Assembly: GCA_964343605.1 (NCBI GenBank)
Contig: CAYFKJ010000002.1
Span: 682,001-746,000, forward strand
Length of the DNA: 64,000 nt
Direction: 5' to 3'
DNA from: CAYFKJ01 sp964343605
GTDB lineage: Bacteria > Pseudomonadota > Alphaproteobacteria > UBA2966
Shown here: in pieces, positions 16,085 through 25,533 of the stretch
Layout: each line of letters starts with the position of its first letter
Position numbering within the stretch: position 1 is the first letter of the stretch
Notes under the pieces: model-generated
Told to the model about the DNA's origin: nothing
Databases searched by the model: none
Seen by the model: only the letters and a program-made list of their open reading frames with translations
Made by a program: the position numbers and the translations under genes

Positions 16085-16882
16085 ATGGGTTGGATTCGTC
16101 AAGGAGCAGCAGTTGCGGCCCTCCTAGCGGCCATCGCCGCGCCTGTCGGAAACGGCGCAGGTGCAGAGGAAGACTACGCCCCCTACCGCGCCCGCATGGT
16201 CGACACCATCGAAATCTACATGTCCCAGTCGGGGACCTACACCGGGCGGGATCGGCTGCTGCCGCGGGTCCTGCAGGTCATGAACGCGGTGCCGCGTCAC
16301 GAATACCTGCCCAATACGAAACTACCCGGCCTCGATTGGCTGCGCAGCCTGGTCAAGGGTGACGCCCCCCTGGCTTTCGCCTACGCGGACCGGCCCCTCG
16401 CCATCGGCTACGGCCAAACCATGTCGCAGCCGTTCATCGTTGCCCTGATGACTGAATTGCTGGATCCCCGCCCCGAGCATGTCGTCCTGGAGATCGGTAC
16501 GGGCTCCGGCTATCAGGCGGCGGTGCTGGCGCCGCTGGTGAAACGGGTTTGCAGCATCGAAATCGTCCCCGAACTCGGCGCTTCATCCAGTGCCGCGCTG
16601 GCGCGTCTGGGGAACGACAACGTGAAAACGCGCGTAGGCGACGGCTACTACGGCTGGGAGGACTGCGGTCCGTTCGACGGCATTACCGTCACTGCCGCCG
16701 CCAGCCACATACCACCGCCGCTCGTGCAGCAACTCAAACCCGGCGGCCGCATGGTCATACCCGTCGGCAGCCAGTTCGCCGTCCAGCAATTGGTGCTCGT
16801 ACGGAAGAGCGCGACCGGCAAGGTGACGACGAAACAGCTGCTGCCGGTGCGCTTCGTACCTTTGGTCCGTCAGCCGGAATGA
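16085..16882 (+). CDS. pcm: Exported protein-L-isoaspartate O-methyltransferase family protein
   Basis: A 265-residue protein with a Sec-type signal (GAAVAALLAAIAAPVGNGAGA, cleaved near residue 27), so the mature protein should be periplasmic. The catalytic part is the PIMT fold: AIGYGQTMSQPFIVALMTEL, then the SAM motif VLEIGTGSGYQAAVLA and a C-terminal LKPGGRMVIPVG. PIMT methylates isoaspartyl residues to start their repair. A periplasmic version must get SAM from somewhere, which is odd; a different methylation target or a non-cytosolic SAM source is possible. The stop overlaps the next start (ATGA), so it is coupled to the membrane spermidine-synthase-like gene. Confidence 0.85.
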   Translation: MGWIRQGAAVAALLAAIAAPVGNGAGAEEDYAPYRARMVDTIEIYMSQSGTYTGRDRLLPRVLQVMNAVPRHEYLPNTKLPGLDWLRSLVKGDAPLAFAYADRPLAIGYGQTMSQPFIVALMTELLDPRPEHVVLEIGTGSGYQAAVLAPLVKRVCSIEIVPELGASSSAALARLGNDNVKTRVGDGYYGWEDCGPFDGITVTAAASHIPPPLVQQLKPGGRMVIPVGSQFAVQQLVLVRKSATGKVTTKQLLPVRFVPLVRQPE

Positions 16883-19323
16883 CCGGCCGTTGCGATAGGC
16901 CAACGTTACTGGCGGTTGCCACCGTTTCACTGGCGGTTTTGGGGTACGAGGTGCTGCTGCTGCGTCTGTTCGCCATCATCCAGTGGCACCATTTCGCCTA
17001 CATGGCCATCAGCGTCGCGCTGCTCGGCTTCGGGGCGGCGGGGACTTTCCTCTATTTTGCCCAGTCCCGCCTCAAGCCCGCATTCCGAACGAGCTTTGCC
17101 GTCTTTGCGGCCTCCTGCGGCGTGACCGCTGTCCTCGGATTTGCCCTGGCTCAAAGGGTTCCGTTCAACGCCCTGGAGGTCATGTGGGAGCCGCGACAGT
17201 TCCTGTACCTGCTGGCCATGTACGGGTTGCTCGTCGTGCCGTTTTTCGCCGGCGCTGCCTGTATTGGGCTGGCTTTACTCCGGTATCCCGAAAGCATCGG
17301 CCCGATTTACGGCAGCAATCTGCTTGGGTCCGCCGGTGGCGCCCTTGGCGCGATTGGTTTGCTTTACCTAATCCCGCCCGAGCAAATACTCCGTCTGATC
17401 GCCGGTCTAGGTCTGCTCGGCGCCGGATTGGCGTTTCTCTCTCCAGGCCGACACCGGCGCAGGGCGGCGGCGTTGTTATTTGTCGCGGCGTTGACGGTAC
17501 CGCTCGGGTTGCCGGACTCCTGGACTGCTCCCCGCGTTTCCCCCTACAAAAATCTCAGCCGCGCGCTCCTCGTCCCGGGCGCACGTGTTCTTTTCGAAAC
17601 CAACAGCCCCCTTGGCCACCTCAGTGTCGTCGAGAGTCAGCAGGTCCCATTTCGCCACGCCCCGGGACTGAGCCTAAACAATACGAAGGAACCGCCCGCT
17701 CAACTGGCCGTCTTTACCGATGGAGACGGGTTTACCGCGATCACCGCATTCAACGGTGATCTTGAACCGTTTTCCTACCTCGACTTCACCACTTCGGCCC
17801 TGCCTTACCATCTGCTTGAGCGGCCGAGGGTGTTGGTCGTCGGTGCCGGCGGCGGCAGCGGCATCCTTCAAGCCCTCTATCATGAGGCGACGGCGGTGGA
17901 CGCGGTCGAACTGGACGGCGCGTTGGTACGCCTCGTCGGCGAAAGATACCGTGAGTTCGCCGGCCGCCTCTACCAACACCCCGGCGTACGCGTGCATTTG
18001 AACGAGGCGCGCAATTTCGTCGCCGGCCATGCGGGCAACTGGGACGTCATCCAGTTGCCGTTGGTTGGCGCCCAGGCTTCGTCTGCCGGCGCCCAAGGGA
18101 TGAACGAAAGCTTCGTCGATACCGTCGAGGCCTTCGCCGAATACGTTCGAAAACTCCGCCCGGGCGGATACCTTGCCGTCACGGTCGGGCTGAGATTGCC
18201 GCCGCGCGCCGGCTTGAAACTTTTTGCTACGGCCGTCGAGACCCTCAACCGCCTGGGCGTCGAGGAACCCGCCCGTCATCTGGCCCTGGTAAGGGGGTGG
18301 AGCACGCTTACGCTACTGCTGAAAAAAGGCGGGCTGGACGAAGCAGATACCGACCGAATCCGCCGGTTTGCAGCGGCTCGCTCGTTCGACCTGGCTCACC
18401 TTCCGGGCATGAAGCCGGAGGAGGCCAACACATACAATATCCTGCACAGGCCCTATTACCACGAAGCCGCAACGGCGCTTCTTTCGGATGAATCTGGGGA
18501 TTTTGTCGGCCGCTACAAGTTCGATATCCGGCCCGCGACTGACGAACGGCCTTATTCTTCAAATTACTTTCGCTGGCGGACGCTGCCGGAGCTGTTCGAT
18601 CTTTGGCGAAGCAGCGGCGGGGCGTTGTTGGATTGGGGCTATCCGCTACTCGTCATGACGCTTGTGCAGGCCGCAGTCGTGAGTTTGGTTTTGATTCTGT
18701 TGCCGTTGGCCATCGGCCGCCGCAGTTTCGCTCCGACACCGGCGGGTTGGCGCGTACTGGGTTACTTCCTTTGCCTCGGTCTGGCGTTTCTTTTCGTCGA
18801 AATCGCCTTCATTCAGCGCTTCGTCCTGTTCCTCGGCCATCCCATCTTCGCCGTTGCACTTGCCTTGACCGGATTCCTGGCATTTGCCGGTATGGGCAGC
18901 ATTGCCGCGCCGGGGTTTGAAAAACGCGTCGCCGGAAGCCGTTTCGGGCGTGCCGGTTCGATCACCATCGTGGTCTTGGGCATCGCGGTGCTTTCGGTCG
19001 GTTACATCGCCGTCTTACCGTCCTTGTTCGGTGTGATGGCAGCCTTGTCGGGGACGGTAAAATCGGCCGTCGTGCTCATCCTCATTGCGCCGTTGGCGTT
19101 CCTCATGGGAATGCCGTTCCCGCTCGGCCTCGCTCGGGTATCCGGAAGCTTGCCCGAACTGGTGCCCTGGGCCTGGGGGGTTAACGGCTGTTTCTCGGTC
19201 ATCAGCTCCGTACTGGCTGTTATCCTCGCCATCCACATCGGATTTTCCGGCGTTGTCGGAGCCGCCGCTGTCACATACCTGTTGGCCGCTGGCTTGCTGT
19301 CGGGGTTAAAACCAGACCCTTGA
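16879..19323 (+). CDS. Multi-pass membrane protein with spermidine-synthase-like methyltransferase-fold domain
   Basis: An 814-residue protein. Residues about 10-200 contain several hydrophobic helices (for example MAISVALLGFGAAGTFLYFA); a soluble central domain at about 300-490 has a Rossmann nucleotide motif VLVVGAGGGSGILQALYH followed by VDAVELD, typical of spermidine synthases; the C-terminal third has another set of helices, including FLCLGLAFLFVEIAFIQRFV and IAPLAFLMGMPFPLGLARV. Such fusions are widespread but their substrate is not settled; polyamine synthesis is not assured. I start at the ATG at 16879 overlapping the PIMT stop; the upstream open frame is a shadow. Coupling to an exported PIMT suggests joint work at the membrane (inference). 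Confidence 0.82.
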   Translation: MTGRCDRPTLLAVATVSLAVLGYEVLLLRLFAIIQWHHFAYMAISVALLGFGAAGTFLYFAQSRLKPAFRTSFAVFAASCGVTAVLGFALAQRVPFNALEVMWEPRQFLYLLAMYGLLVVPFFAGAACIGLALLRYPESIGPIYGSNLLGSAGGALGAIGLLYLIPPEQILRLIAGLGLLGAGLAFLSPGRHRRRAAALLFVAALTVPLGLPDSWTAPRVSPYKNLSRALLVPGARVLFETNSPLGHLSVVESQQVPFRHAPGLSLNNTKEPPAQLAVFTDGDGFTAITAFNGDLEPFSYLDFTTSALPYHLLERPRVLVVGAGGGSGILQALYHEATAVDAVELDGALVRLVGERYREFAGRLYQHPGVRVHLNEARNFVAGHAGNWDVIQLPLVGAQASSAGAQGMNESFVDTVEAFAEYVRKLRPGGYLAVTVGLRLPPRAGLKLFATAVETLNRLGVEEPARHLALVRGWSTLTLLLKKGGLDEADTDRIRRFAAARSFDLAHLPGMKPEEANTYNILHRPYYHEAATALLSDESGDFVGRYKFDIRPATDERPYSSNYFRWRTLPELFDLWRSSGGALLDWGYPLLVMTLVQAAVVSLVLILLPLAIGRRSFAPTPAGWRVLGYFLCLGLAFLFVEIAFIQRFVLFLGHPIFAVALALTGFLAFAGMGSIAAPGFEKRVAGSRFGRAGSITIVVLGIAVLSVGYIAVLPSLFGVMAALSGTVKSAVVLILIAPLAFLMGMPFPLGLARVSGSLPELVPWAWGVNGCFSVISSVLAVILAIHIGFSGVVGAAAVTYLLAAGLLSGLKPDP

Positions 19324-19326
19324 AGT

Positions 19327-19572
19327 TCAATCAGCGGAACTTGATGTTGAGTGGATGGCCTTGCCTTCCGCAGCGACTTTGCGGCCGAGATCCGTGATGC
19401 TGAGCTTCTGCAGATTGGCGCCGAAATGGCTCACGTTGATCCAGCCATTGGCCTTGCACTCGTTCATGGTGCGGAAGAAGATCGAGGCGTCGTCCACTTC
19501 CGGCACGCCGATGTCGCCTGAAAATATGATGAGTTCCAGCAGCAACTGCTGTTGAGGCAAAATTGTCGGCAT
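19327..19572 (-). CDS. Small hypothetical protein behind the ABC operon
   Basis: An 81-residue protein starting 20 bases after the stop of the ABC ATPase gene, in the same direction and thus probably on the same mRNA. It is predicted soluble and mostly helical, with FFRTMNECKANGWINVSHF and LSITDLGRKVAAEGKAI, which hints at a winged-helix-like or DNA-binding-sized domain, but I do not recognise a family. The ribosome site is weak. Composition fits the neighbourhood and no other gene covers the stretch. Confidence 0.5.
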   Translation of the reverse strand: MPTILPQQQLLLELIIFSGDIGVPEVDDASIFFRTMNECKANGWINVSHFGANLQKLSITDLGRKVAAEGKAIHSTSSSAD

Positions 19573-19592
19573 GGAATAAGCTCGAATCTAAA

Positions 19593-21686
19593 TTACGCAA
19601 ACTCCCGATCCGGTACGGTAATGACCGGTTCGACCTCGCGCAACTCTTCCATCGGAATATGGCAGGCGATGATGTGGCGCTCCGCGGCTTCCTGTACCGG
19701 CGGCACCTCGTTGTCGCAGATGTCGCCCAGCTTGCGCGGGCAGCGCGAGGCGAAGGGGCAGCCCTTGGGCGGATTGAGGACGCTGGGCAGGGCGCCTTCC
19801 AGCACGATGTGCCGCTTTGACACCTCAGGGTCGGCGATTGGCACCGCAGAGAGGAGCGCCTCCGTGTAGGGATGATAGGGCGGTGCGAAAACCTCGTCGG
19901 TGGCGCCGCGTTCCATGATCTGGCCGAGGTACATGACGACGACCCGGTCCGAGAGGTAGCGCACGACCGAGAGGTCGTGGCTGATGAACAACAGCGTCGT
20001 CTGATTCTCGCGCTGAATGTCCATGAGGAGTTCGGTAACCGCGGCGGCAACGGAAACATCTAATGCCGAAACCGGCTCGTCGGCGATCACCATGGCGGGG
20101 TTGCCGGCGAAGGCGCGGGCGATGCCGATGCGCTGCTTCTGGCCGCCCGAGAGCTGGCGGGGCTTGCGTCTGGCGAAATCGCGCGGAAGCTTGACGGTAT
20201 CCAGCAGCTTGAGCATTTGCTCCGTGGCCTTGGTCTTGTTGGTCTCGACGCCGAACTTACGGATCACGCGGGTGATCTGGCCGCCGATGGTGTGGCTCGG
20301 GTTGAGCGTGTCGTTGGGGTTCTGGAACACCATCTGCAGCGAACCCAACTGCTCGGGAGAGCGCTCCTGCACGGGCATGTCCCCAATGTTGGCGCCGTCG
20401 AGGTCGACTTTGCCTTCCGTCGCCGTCTCCAGACCCATCAGCACCTTGGCGAAGGTCGACTTGCCGCAACCCGATTCCCCGACGATGGCAACGGTTTCGC
20501 CGCGCCGGGCGGTAAAGTCGAGGGCTTCGTTCGCCTTCACGTGCCGGATGCTCTCGCCCGAGATCATGGCGGAGAGGGAACGGTCGTGAACCTCGTAGTA
20601 CTTCTTCATGGCCGCGACGCGCAGGACGACCTCGCCCGGCGGCCGGGCTTCCTTGGCGACGCCCTTCGCCACGGCATCCTCCGGCGTGATCTCGTTCCAG
20701 CGGGTACAGCGCACGTTATGGCCTTCGGCGCTGGTGGGAATGTTGTCCATGCCGATGATGCCCTTGTCGCAGCGGCCGGCTTCGAAATACTCGCAGCGCG
20801 GTCCGAAATTGCAGCCGTCGGGACGTTCGTGCGGCAACGGGAGCTGTCCCTTGATCGGCACCAGGGGTCGCGCGTTCTTGTCGGCGTGCGGCAGGGGGAT
20901 GCAACCGAAGAGGCCGTGGGTATAGGGATGGCGCGGCCAGGTGAAAAGCGAGTCGATGTGGCCTTCCTCCACGACCTCGCCGGAATACATCACGCAGACC
21001 CGGTCACAGGTTTCCAGGATCAGGCCGAGGTTGTGGGAGATGTAGAGGATGGCCGTGCCGAACTTGTCGGCCAGCTCAGAAACCAGTTCAACGATGCCCG
21101 CCTCGACGGTGACGTCGAGCGCCGTGGTCGGTTCGTCCAGCAGCAGAAGCGACGGATTGGAGAGCAGCGCCATGGCGATGACGACGCGCTGTTGCTGTCC
21201 GCCCGAAATCTGGTGCGGATAGGCCGCCATGACGCGCTCGGGGTCCGGCAGCTTGACGTCGGAGAGCATTTGAACCGCGCGCTTGTAGGCCTCCTCGTCC
21301 GACGCACCCTCATGGGTCATCGGCACTTCCTTCAACTGGCTGCCGATTGTGAGGCTGGGGTTTAGCGCCGCCATGGGCTCCTGATAGACCATGGCGATCT
21401 CGGAACCGCGCAGTTCACGGAGTTCCTCGTCCGAGAGCGTGTTGAGGTCGCGGCCCTTGAACTTGATGGTGCCGCCGACGATACCGCCGTTGGTGCCCAT
21501 GTACTGCATGATGGCCATGGCGACGGTCGACTTGCCGCAACCCGATTCGCCCACCAGTCCGATGCTCTCGCCGGCATGCAAATCGCAGGAAAAATCGACC
21601 ACCGCCGGAATTTCGCCGGCGCGGGTGAAATAGGATATGCAGAGGCCCCGGATTTCCAGCAGCGGCGCGTCGGATCTGTCCAGCAT
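19593..21686 (-). CDS. Fused double ABC transporter ATPase (DppD-DppF type)
   Basis: A 697-residue protein holding two complete nucleotide-binding domains. The first has Walker A GLVGESGCGKST near residue 39, the signature SGGQQQRV, and a C-terminal oligopeptide-type extension with Cys residues (NFGPRCEYFEAGRCDKG). The second has GESGCGKST near residue 410, signature LSGGQKQRIGIARA, and again the extension (CPFASRCPRKLGDIC). Those extensions are typical of peptide/nickel-type importers and may bind an Fe-S cluster or zinc. Normally two genes encode these subunits; here they are joined. It follows the permease gene by five bases. Confidence 0.93.
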   Translation of the reverse strand: MLDRSDAPLLEIRGLCISYFTRAGEIPAVVDFSCDLHAGESIGLVGESGCGKSTVAMAIMQYMGTNGGIVGGTIKFKGRDLNTLSDEELRELRGSEIAMVYQEPMAALNPSLTIGSQLKEVPMTHEGASDEEAYKRAVQMLSDVKLPDPERVMAAYPHQISGGQQQRVVIAMALLSNPSLLLLDEPTTALDVTVEAGIVELVSELADKFGTAILYISHNLGLILETCDRVCVMYSGEVVEEGHIDSLFTWPRHPYTHGLFGCIPLPHADKNARPLVPIKGQLPLPHERPDGCNFGPRCEYFEAGRCDKGIIGMDNIPTSAEGHNVRCTRWNEITPEDAVAKGVAKEARPPGEVVLRVAAMKKYYEVHDRSLSAMISGESIRHVKANEALDFTARRGETVAIVGESGCGKSTFAKVLMGLETATEGKVDLDGANIGDMPVQERSPEQLGSLQMVFQNPNDTLNPSHTIGGQITRVIRKFGVETNKTKATEQMLKLLDTVKLPRDFARRKPRQLSGGQKQRIGIARAFAGNPAMVIADEPVSALDVSVAAAVTELLMDIQRENQTTLLFISHDLSVVRYLSDRVVVMYLGQIMERGATDEVFAPPYHPYTEALLSAVPIADPEVSKRHIVLEGALPSVLNPPKGCPFASRCPRKLGDICDNEVPPVQEAAERHIIACHIPMEELREVEPVITVPDREFA

Positions 21687-21691
21687 GGGCC

Positions 21692-22576
21692 CTAATCCCT
21701 AATCGAAATCTCGCGCAGGCCGTCGGCCAGCAGGTTGAAGCCCAGGATCAGCGACGAAATCGCGATGCAGGGAATGACCGTCATGTGCGGGAAGGCCAGC
21801 GCCATGGCGCGCGCCTCGTTGATCATGCCACCCCAATCGGGATCGGGAGGCGGCAGGCCGAGACCTAAGAACCCCAGCACACCGATGGTGATGATGACGT
21901 AACCGAGGCGCAGGCAGGCATCGACGATCAAGGGCCCGCGCGCGTTGGGCAGGATCTCGATCAGCATGATGTACCAAGCGGTCTCCCCGCGGGTCTGGGC
22001 GGCTGCCACGTAATCGCGGTTGCGCAGATCCAGCACCAGCCCCCGCACGATACGCATGATGCCGGGCGAGGAGGCGAAGGTGATGGCGATGATGATGTTG
22101 ATGCCCGAGGCGCCGTAGGTCGCGATGATGATGATGTAGAGCACCAGCACCGGGAAGGAGAGGATGATGTCGGCGACGCGCGAGAGGATGCCGTCGACAT
22201 AACCGCGGAAGTAGCCCGCGGCCAAACCCATCAGGATGCCGACGACATAGGCCGACAGGGTCGCCAGCGGCGCATAAAGGAGGACCGTCTGCGAACCCCA
22301 GATCAGGCGCGACAGGATATCCCGCCCGATGTGGTCGGTGCCGAGCCAGAAGGTGCCGCCGGCGGGATTGGGCGTGCCGATCTTGGCGAACGGCATGATC
22401 GTCGCGTTGGGATCGAAGGGCGCCAGCAGTGGGGCGAAGATGGCGACCAGCACCCAGAACAAAATCAAACCGACGCCGACCATGCCGACGCCGCTCTCAC
22501 GCAAAAGGCCGAAGGACTTGATCGCGCGCATCAGGGCCGCGCCCGCTGACTGACTTTGGATGGCATGGTCGGTCAC
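21692..22576 (-). CDS. ABC transporter permease, DppC-like
   Basis: A 294-residue inner-membrane permease of the BPD_transp_1 family with about six transmembrane helices. The DppC-type N-terminal segment (FWLGTDHIGRDILSRLIWGS) and the EAA loop (AAAQTRGETAWYIMLIEILP) are present. I start at the GTG at 22576, preceded by AGAGGA and lying nine bases after the stop of the other permease; the longer frame to 22678 runs back into that gene. It ends five bases before the ATPase start. Confidence 0.9.
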   Translation of the reverse strand: MTDHAIQSQSAGAALMRAIKSFGLLRESGVGMVGVGLILFWVLVAIFAPLLAPFDPNATIMPFAKIGTPNPAGGTFWLGTDHIGRDILSRLIWGSQTVLLYAPLATLSAYVVGILMGLAAGYFRGYVDGILSRVADIILSFPVLVLYIIIIATYGASGINIIIAITFASSPGIMRIVRGLVLDLRNRDYVAAAQTRGETAWYIMLIEILPNARGPLIVDACLRLGYVIITIGVLGFLGLGLPPPDPDWGGMINEARAMALAFPHMTVIPCIAISSLILGFNLLADGLREISIRD

Positions 22577-22584
22577 ATCGTCCT

Positions 22585-23517
22585 CTAGCTGAACCTGATC
22601 CGAGGATTGAGGTAGGTGTAGCCGATGTCGGCCAACACCTGAGTTGAGACGGCAACAAAGACGGCGATCATGCCGCATGCTTCGATGACGAAGATGTCCT
22701 TATTGAGAGAGGCCTCCAGGAGCAGCGCCCCGAAGCCTTTATAGGCAAAGAAGAACTCGACCACGATGACGCCCGACAGCAGCCAGTTGATCTGCAGCAT
22801 GATCACGGTGAACGGCGCGATCAGCGCGTTGCGCAAGGCGTGCTTGAGGATGACCTTGTGGTAAGGCAATCCTTTCAGGACGGCGGTGCGGATATATTGC
22901 GTCGTCATGACCTCCGCCATGGAGGCGCGGGTCATGCGGGCGACGTAGCCGAAATCGTAAATCACCAGCACCATCACCGGCAGTACAAGTTGGGTGAGAT
23001 CGAAGCCGGCGGCCATGGAACTCGTGCCCGGCAGCCATTTCAGCCAGAACACGAAGATCGCCGCGACGAAAACGGCGCTGGCGAATTCGGGAATCGAGGT
23101 GGTGATGATGCTTGTCACGGAAATCGTGCGGTCGAGCTTGGAGCCTTCGCGCATGCCGGCCAGGATGCCCAGCACCATCGACAGCGGGATCATGATGGCG
23201 AAGGTGAGACCGCCCAGGATGGCGGTATTGGCAAGCCGAGGCCACAAGACGTCAGCAACCGGCACCTTGAAGCGGACCGATTGGCCGAGATCGCCGGTAA
23301 CGAAATTGCCCAGCCACGAGAAGTAGCGCACGTACAAGGGCTCGAAGTAGCCGTTGGCCTCGAGCCAAATCTGGCGCTGCTCCTCACTGGAATAGGGGCC
23401 GAGCACCATGGTTGCGACGTTGCCCGGCGTGAATTCGAGCGCCAGGAACAGCAGGATGGACACGACGATCATCGTGACCACCATGGCGCCGAGGCGCTTA
23501 AGGATGAAAATCAGCAT
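22585..23517 (-). CDS. ABC transporter permease, DppB-like
   Basis: A 310-residue inner-membrane permease. It begins LIFILKRLGAMVVTMIVVSILLF, the usual DppB first helix, followed by a periplasmic loop with YFSWLGNFVTGDLGQSVRF and the EAA loop RTAVLKGLPYHKVILKHALR. It pairs with the DppC-like subunit to form the channel of the importer. It is separated from the binding-protein gene by a strong hairpin at 23539-23564. Confidence 0.92.
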   Translation of the reverse strand: MLIFILKRLGAMVVTMIVVSILLFLALEFTPGNVATMVLGPYSSEEQRQIWLEANGYFEPLYVRYFSWLGNFVTGDLGQSVRFKVPVADVLWPRLANTAILGGLTFAIMIPLSMVLGILAGMREGSKLDRTISVTSIITTSIPEFASAVFVAAIFVFWLKWLPGTSSMAAGFDLTQLVLPVMVLVIYDFGYVARMTRASMAEVMTTQYIRTAVLKGLPYHKVILKHALRNALIAPFTVIMLQINWLLSGVIVVEFFFAYKGFGALLLEASLNKDIFVIEACGMIAVFVAVSTQVLADIGYTYLNPRIRFS

Positions 23518-23538
23518 ATGGGGATACGCATTCGAAAC

Positions 23539-23564
23539 GGGGCGGGAGAATTTCCTCCCGCCCC
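23539..23564 (-). promoter_or_regulatory. Intercistronic hairpin between binding-protein and permease genes
   Basis: Perfect 10-base arms GGGGCGGGAG and CTCCCGCCCC with a 6-base loop, extended by CGAA/TTCG outside. It lies between the stop of the binding-protein gene and the DppB-like start, without a U-tract. Such stems commonly protect the upstream message or cause partial termination, so that binding protein is made in excess over the permeases. Confidence 0.65.
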
Positions 23565-23574
23565 AATTCGATAC

Positions 23575-25260
23575 TTACGACAGCCACACCCTGTTGTAGT
23601 GGTGCTCAAGGGCGACCTGGGCATAGAGACCCTGGACCCGCTTGTTGGCCGTAACGAAGACCGAGCGCCAGAAGCACTGCGCGATGACGGCGTCTTCCTG
23701 CATGATGGTCTGCAGCTTGGCCATGACCTTGCGGCGTTCGTTGACGTCGGTGAGGCCGCCGGCCACATCGAGCAGACGGTCGAACTCCGGATTGGCGTGG
23801 GATGATTCGTTCCAGGCCACGCCCGTACGGTAGGCGAGGTTGAGAACCTGCACGCCCAGCGGACGGTGCGTCCAGGCCGTGAAGCCCCAAGGCGTGGTCA
23901 TCCAGCGGTCCCAATACGTTCCGCCCGGCATAATGTTGATGGCGACGTTGATGCCGACGGGCTTGCACATCTCAACCAGCGCCTTGACGGCGTTCTGCTC
24001 CCAGGTCGGGTTGGCAACGCAATCGATGCGCAGATCGATGCCGTTGGCATGACCGGCCTTGGCCAGCAGCTCCTTGGCCTTGGCGTAGTCCTGCTTGGGC
24101 TTGGGAAGATCGGCATATTCCGGATGAACCGGCGCCACATGGTGATCTTCCGCCGGCGCGCCCAGACCCTGGTAGACGATGTCCAGCCATTTCTGATGGT
24201 CGATGCAAGCGAGAATCGCCTGCCTCAGGTGCTGGTTGTCAAAGGGCTTGGTATCCATCTTCATGCGCGCCACGCCGGTTTGCGCCGTGACCGCTTGGAA
24301 GAGCTGGAGATGCGGGATGGCCTTGATGGCGCCTGTCTGTTCGACCGACGTTTGGTAGTTTGTATCGACCTGGTCGGAAGCTAGTGCCGCCAGTTGGGCA
24401 GCGGGATCGTCGCCGTGATCGATGTAGGTGATCTGGTCGAGGTAGGCGTCGCCGCCCCAATAGCCCTTCTTCTTCGTCAGAACGGCTTTTTCACCCACCT
24501 TGAACTCCTTCAGGTTGAAGGCGCCGGTGCCCACAGGATTCTTGCTGAGATCGCCGCCTTCGTCCGCGAAGCGGCGGTGCACGATCTGCGCCGGATAGTC
24601 GCCCAGGCTCTCGGGCAATGCGAGGTCGGCACGCTGGAGATGGAACCGGACAGTGTGGTTATCGACCTTCTCGAGCGCCCCGTCGGCCATGACCGTGGAC
24701 ATTTCGTCCTTGCCGTCCTTGTCCTTCTTGCCCGTTTTGACCTTCTTGGTCATCGAGCTGAAGCGACCCTGGTTCGACGATCCGGTCTTGGGATCGAGCC
24801 AGCGTTGGAAGTTGAAGATCACGTCGTCAGCGCCGAAGTCATCTCCGTTTGACCACTTGACGCCGCGGCGCAGCTTGAAGGTCCAGGTCTTGAGATCTTC
24901 GGAAGCCGACCAGCTTTCCGCCAGTTTCGGCGAAGCAATGTTGTCCTTGTTGATCTCCACCAGGGGTTCGATGATCTGGCGGGCCACATTGCCTTTTTCC
25001 GACCAGTCGTACGTGGCCGGGTCGGTGATTTCCTTGACGTTCATCGAAACGCGCAAGTTGCCGCCCATTTTCGGCGTTGCCGCCTGCGCCTGCCGCATGG
25101 CCGGGTTCATGACCGAGCCGGCCATGGCGTAGGCCGCCGCCGCCGAAAGACCGAGGCGCGTCGCCGTGGATAGAAAATCGCGGCGCGTAATTTCGCCTCT
25201 GCGAAGCTGCTCGCGCATTTCCGGGATTATCGGATGTACTTTTTGTTTGTCGTCGGACAT
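23575..25260 (-). CDS. Extracellular solute-binding protein, family 5 (peptide/nickel-type), Tat-exported
   Basis: A 561-residue binding protein of the SBP_bac_5 family that delivers ligand to the importer encoded next. RRDFLSTATRLGLSAAAAYAMA near residue 26 is a twin-arginine signal. Family features include PLVEINKDNIASPKLAESW, TWTFKLRRGVKWSNGDDF and the long C-terminal lobe. I start at the ATG at 25260 (MSDDKQKV) because GGAGG lies eight bases upstream; ATG 25266 is too close to it. Ligand is unknown: peptides are usual, but betaine-like compounds would fit the neighbourhood. Operon order is binding protein, DppB, DppC, fused ATPase, small protein. Confidence 0.92.
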   Translation of the reverse strand: MSDDKQKVHPIIPEMREQLRRGEITRRDFLSTATRLGLSAAAAYAMAGSVMNPAMRQAQAATPKMGGNLRVSMNVKEITDPATYDWSEKGNVARQIIEPLVEINKDNIASPKLAESWSASEDLKTWTFKLRRGVKWSNGDDFGADDVIFNFQRWLDPKTGSSNQGRFSSMTKKVKTGKKDKDGKDEMSTVMADGALEKVDNHTVRFHLQRADLALPESLGDYPAQIVHRRFADEGGDLSKNPVGTGAFNLKEFKVGEKAVLTKKKGYWGGDAYLDQITYIDHGDDPAAQLAALASDQVDTNYQTSVEQTGAIKAIPHLQLFQAVTAQTGVARMKMDTKPFDNQHLRQAILACIDHQKWLDIVYQGLGAPAEDHHVAPVHPEYADLPKPKQDYAKAKELLAKAGHANGIDLRIDCVANPTWEQNAVKALVEMCKPVGINVAINIMPGGTYWDRWMTTPWGFTAWTHRPLGVQVLNLAYRTGVAWNESSHANPEFDRLLDVAGGLTDVNERRKVMAKLQTIMQEDAVIAQCFWRSVFVTANKRVQGLYAQVALEHHYNRVWLS

Positions 25261-25533
25261 GGTCATCGCCTCCCTGCGAATTGTTCCCTTATTAACCAAT
25301 GGTGATGCCAACGCGCCATTTGACAAGGCATGACCGCGTGGACGGGGGCTGAGCCGGTGAGATTCTCTTGTTTGGCGTCGTTGGAAGCCCCCCAGCATCC
25401 ATTTGTTCATTATTGTCTTGTTCGACCCAAACATCGTGACGGGTCGCGGGATCAGAGTCAAATCAGGCCGGCCTTTAGCGTCGGAAATACGGTGAAGAGG
25501 GTCGGATACGGGGCAAATCGGAAATTTATGATT

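Noticed and set aside
16879..19323. True polyamine (spermidine) synthase
   Set aside because: Only the Rossmann domain resembles the enzyme; the large membrane parts and lack of clear polyamine-site residues leave the reaction open.
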